Position numbers and translations under genes: made by a program
The notes under the pieces: model-generated
Databases searched by the model: none
What the model was told of the DNA's origin: nothing
Seen by the model: the letters and a program-made list of their open reading frames with translations, nothing else
NCBI GenBank assembly: GCA_017940605.1
Contig: JAGAYF010000034.1
Coordinates: 1-51,827 of the forward strand
Source of the DNA: Bacteroidaceae bacterium
Lineage (GTDB): Bacteria; Bacteroidota; Bacteroidia; Bacteroidales; Bacteroidaceae
Length of the DNA stretch: 51,827 nucleotides
Direction: 5' to 3'
Part shown: positions 51,520 to 51,827 of the stretch, piece after piece
Position numbering within the stretch: the stretch's first letter is position 1
Layout of the letters: the number at the start of each line of letters is the position of its first letter

Positions 51520-51827
51520 AGAAATTTCAGCAATATCAGAATGTAAAAGGAATTTCAAGTGAGGGTGAAGATGTCTTGGGTGTTTACATCAATCCAAGAG
51601 CCGATAAGAAAACTCACTTGATGTGGGATGGTGAAGAGTATTATATCATCAAGGATAAAGATATTCGAGAAGCCACTGAGGAGGAAGAAGACATCATCGA
51701 TAAGAAAATGGATGAAGCATACGAAAAGCTCTACTATGAGAATTTCGGTATTCACTCTTCATATGTAGACTATTTGGGTGGCGGAGATAACCAATCCAAC
51801 GAGACAGAACTCTCTGATTTTGAGATA
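51516..51827 (+). CDS. Acidic protein, phage-like, truncated by the window edge
   Basis: 104 residues are visible, starting MKKFQQYQNVKGISSEGEDV, with 'LGVYINPRADKKTHLMWDGE' and a very acidic stretch 'REATEEEEDIIDKKMDEAYE'. It runs off the right end without a stop. No family recognised. Translationally coupled to the gene before. Confidence 0.6.
   Translation, partial: MKKFQQYQNVKGISSEGEDVLGVYINPRADKKTHLMWDGEEYYIIKDKDIREATEEEEDIIDKKMDEAYEKLYYENFGIHSSYVDYLGGGDNQSNETELSDFEI

Overview
The window is a piece of a Bacteroidota chromosome, most likely order Bacteroidales and probably a Prevotellaceae-like gut bacterium. The evidence is repeated -7 boxes of the form TAnnTTTG ahead of genes (the Bacteroidota sigma consensus), few Shine-Dalgarno sequences, and conserved Bacteroidales gene blocks: nusB-yajC-ybbR-coaE, trxB-lolA-ftsK, and sigma-54 activator-lptE-TPR protein. 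Species cannot be fixed from the sequence alone. No rRNA genes, CRISPR arrays or complete insertion sequences were seen. One tRNA gene (Arg, anticodon ACG) is present.

Left edge (1-2100) is accessory DNA. It holds the C-terminus of a winged-helix (Fic/AlbA_2-type) protein, a long gene-poor stretch, three promoter-like units spaced exactly 84 bp apart, and a small DUF3791-DUF3990-small protein cassette whose ADP-ribosyltransferase-like DUF3990 gene is broken by an in-frame TAG. The region from the gene-poor stretch to the end of the cassette is bracketed by direct repeats of about 87 bp.

From 2.2 to 14.7 kb all genes read rightwards. A short-chain dehydrogenase, an iron-type alcohol dehydrogenase and a flavodoxin lipoprotein form one unit. 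An HU-like DNA-binding protein follows. A long run then carries a DUF2520 protein, kdsC, maf, a lipoprotein, glmM, fdtA, a FemAB-like acyltransferase, fdtB and three family-2 glycosyltransferases, consistent with making and attaching a 3-amino-3,6-dideoxyhexose in surface glycan. A fourth glycosyltransferase faces back at 15-16 kb.

From 16 to 30 kb are a DUF6057 membrane protein with a CxxCH-bearing PD40 lipoprotein, an N-acetylmuramoyl-alanine amidase, an MCE/MlaD protein, dnaA with a TTG start, then leftward trxB-lolA-ftsK, tRNA-Arg and htpG.

From 30.5 to 34.7 kb a leftward four-gene set encodes secreted proteins of unknown role. Two members share a 300-bp near-identical segment and one of the two is frameshifted. 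Upstream of them lies a strong candidate for a free-standing structured RNA with a long rod fold like 6S RNA. A large outer-membrane beta-barrel gene and the nusB-yajC-ybbR-coaE-DUF5606 block follow, then a CE15-type esterase and a probable restriction-modification pair (EcoRI-type adenine methylase plus DUF262-HNH nuclease).

From 45.4 to 50.7 kb come clpB (leftward) and the sigma-54 activator-lptE-TPR unit (rightward). Where secG would be expected the sequence changes at about 50.6 kb into tightly packed, AT-rich, short, phage-like genes that run off the right end.

The best leads for something undescribed are a 62-bp dispersed repeat (three copies, each with two CAAGGCG units 22 bp apart), the structured RNA near 34.6 kb, the direct-repeat-bounded DUF3990 cassette, the methylase carrying an inserted dockerin-like EF-hand beside a DUF262-HNH nuclease, and a phage-side microprotein that resembles the N-terminal domain of elongation factor Ts.
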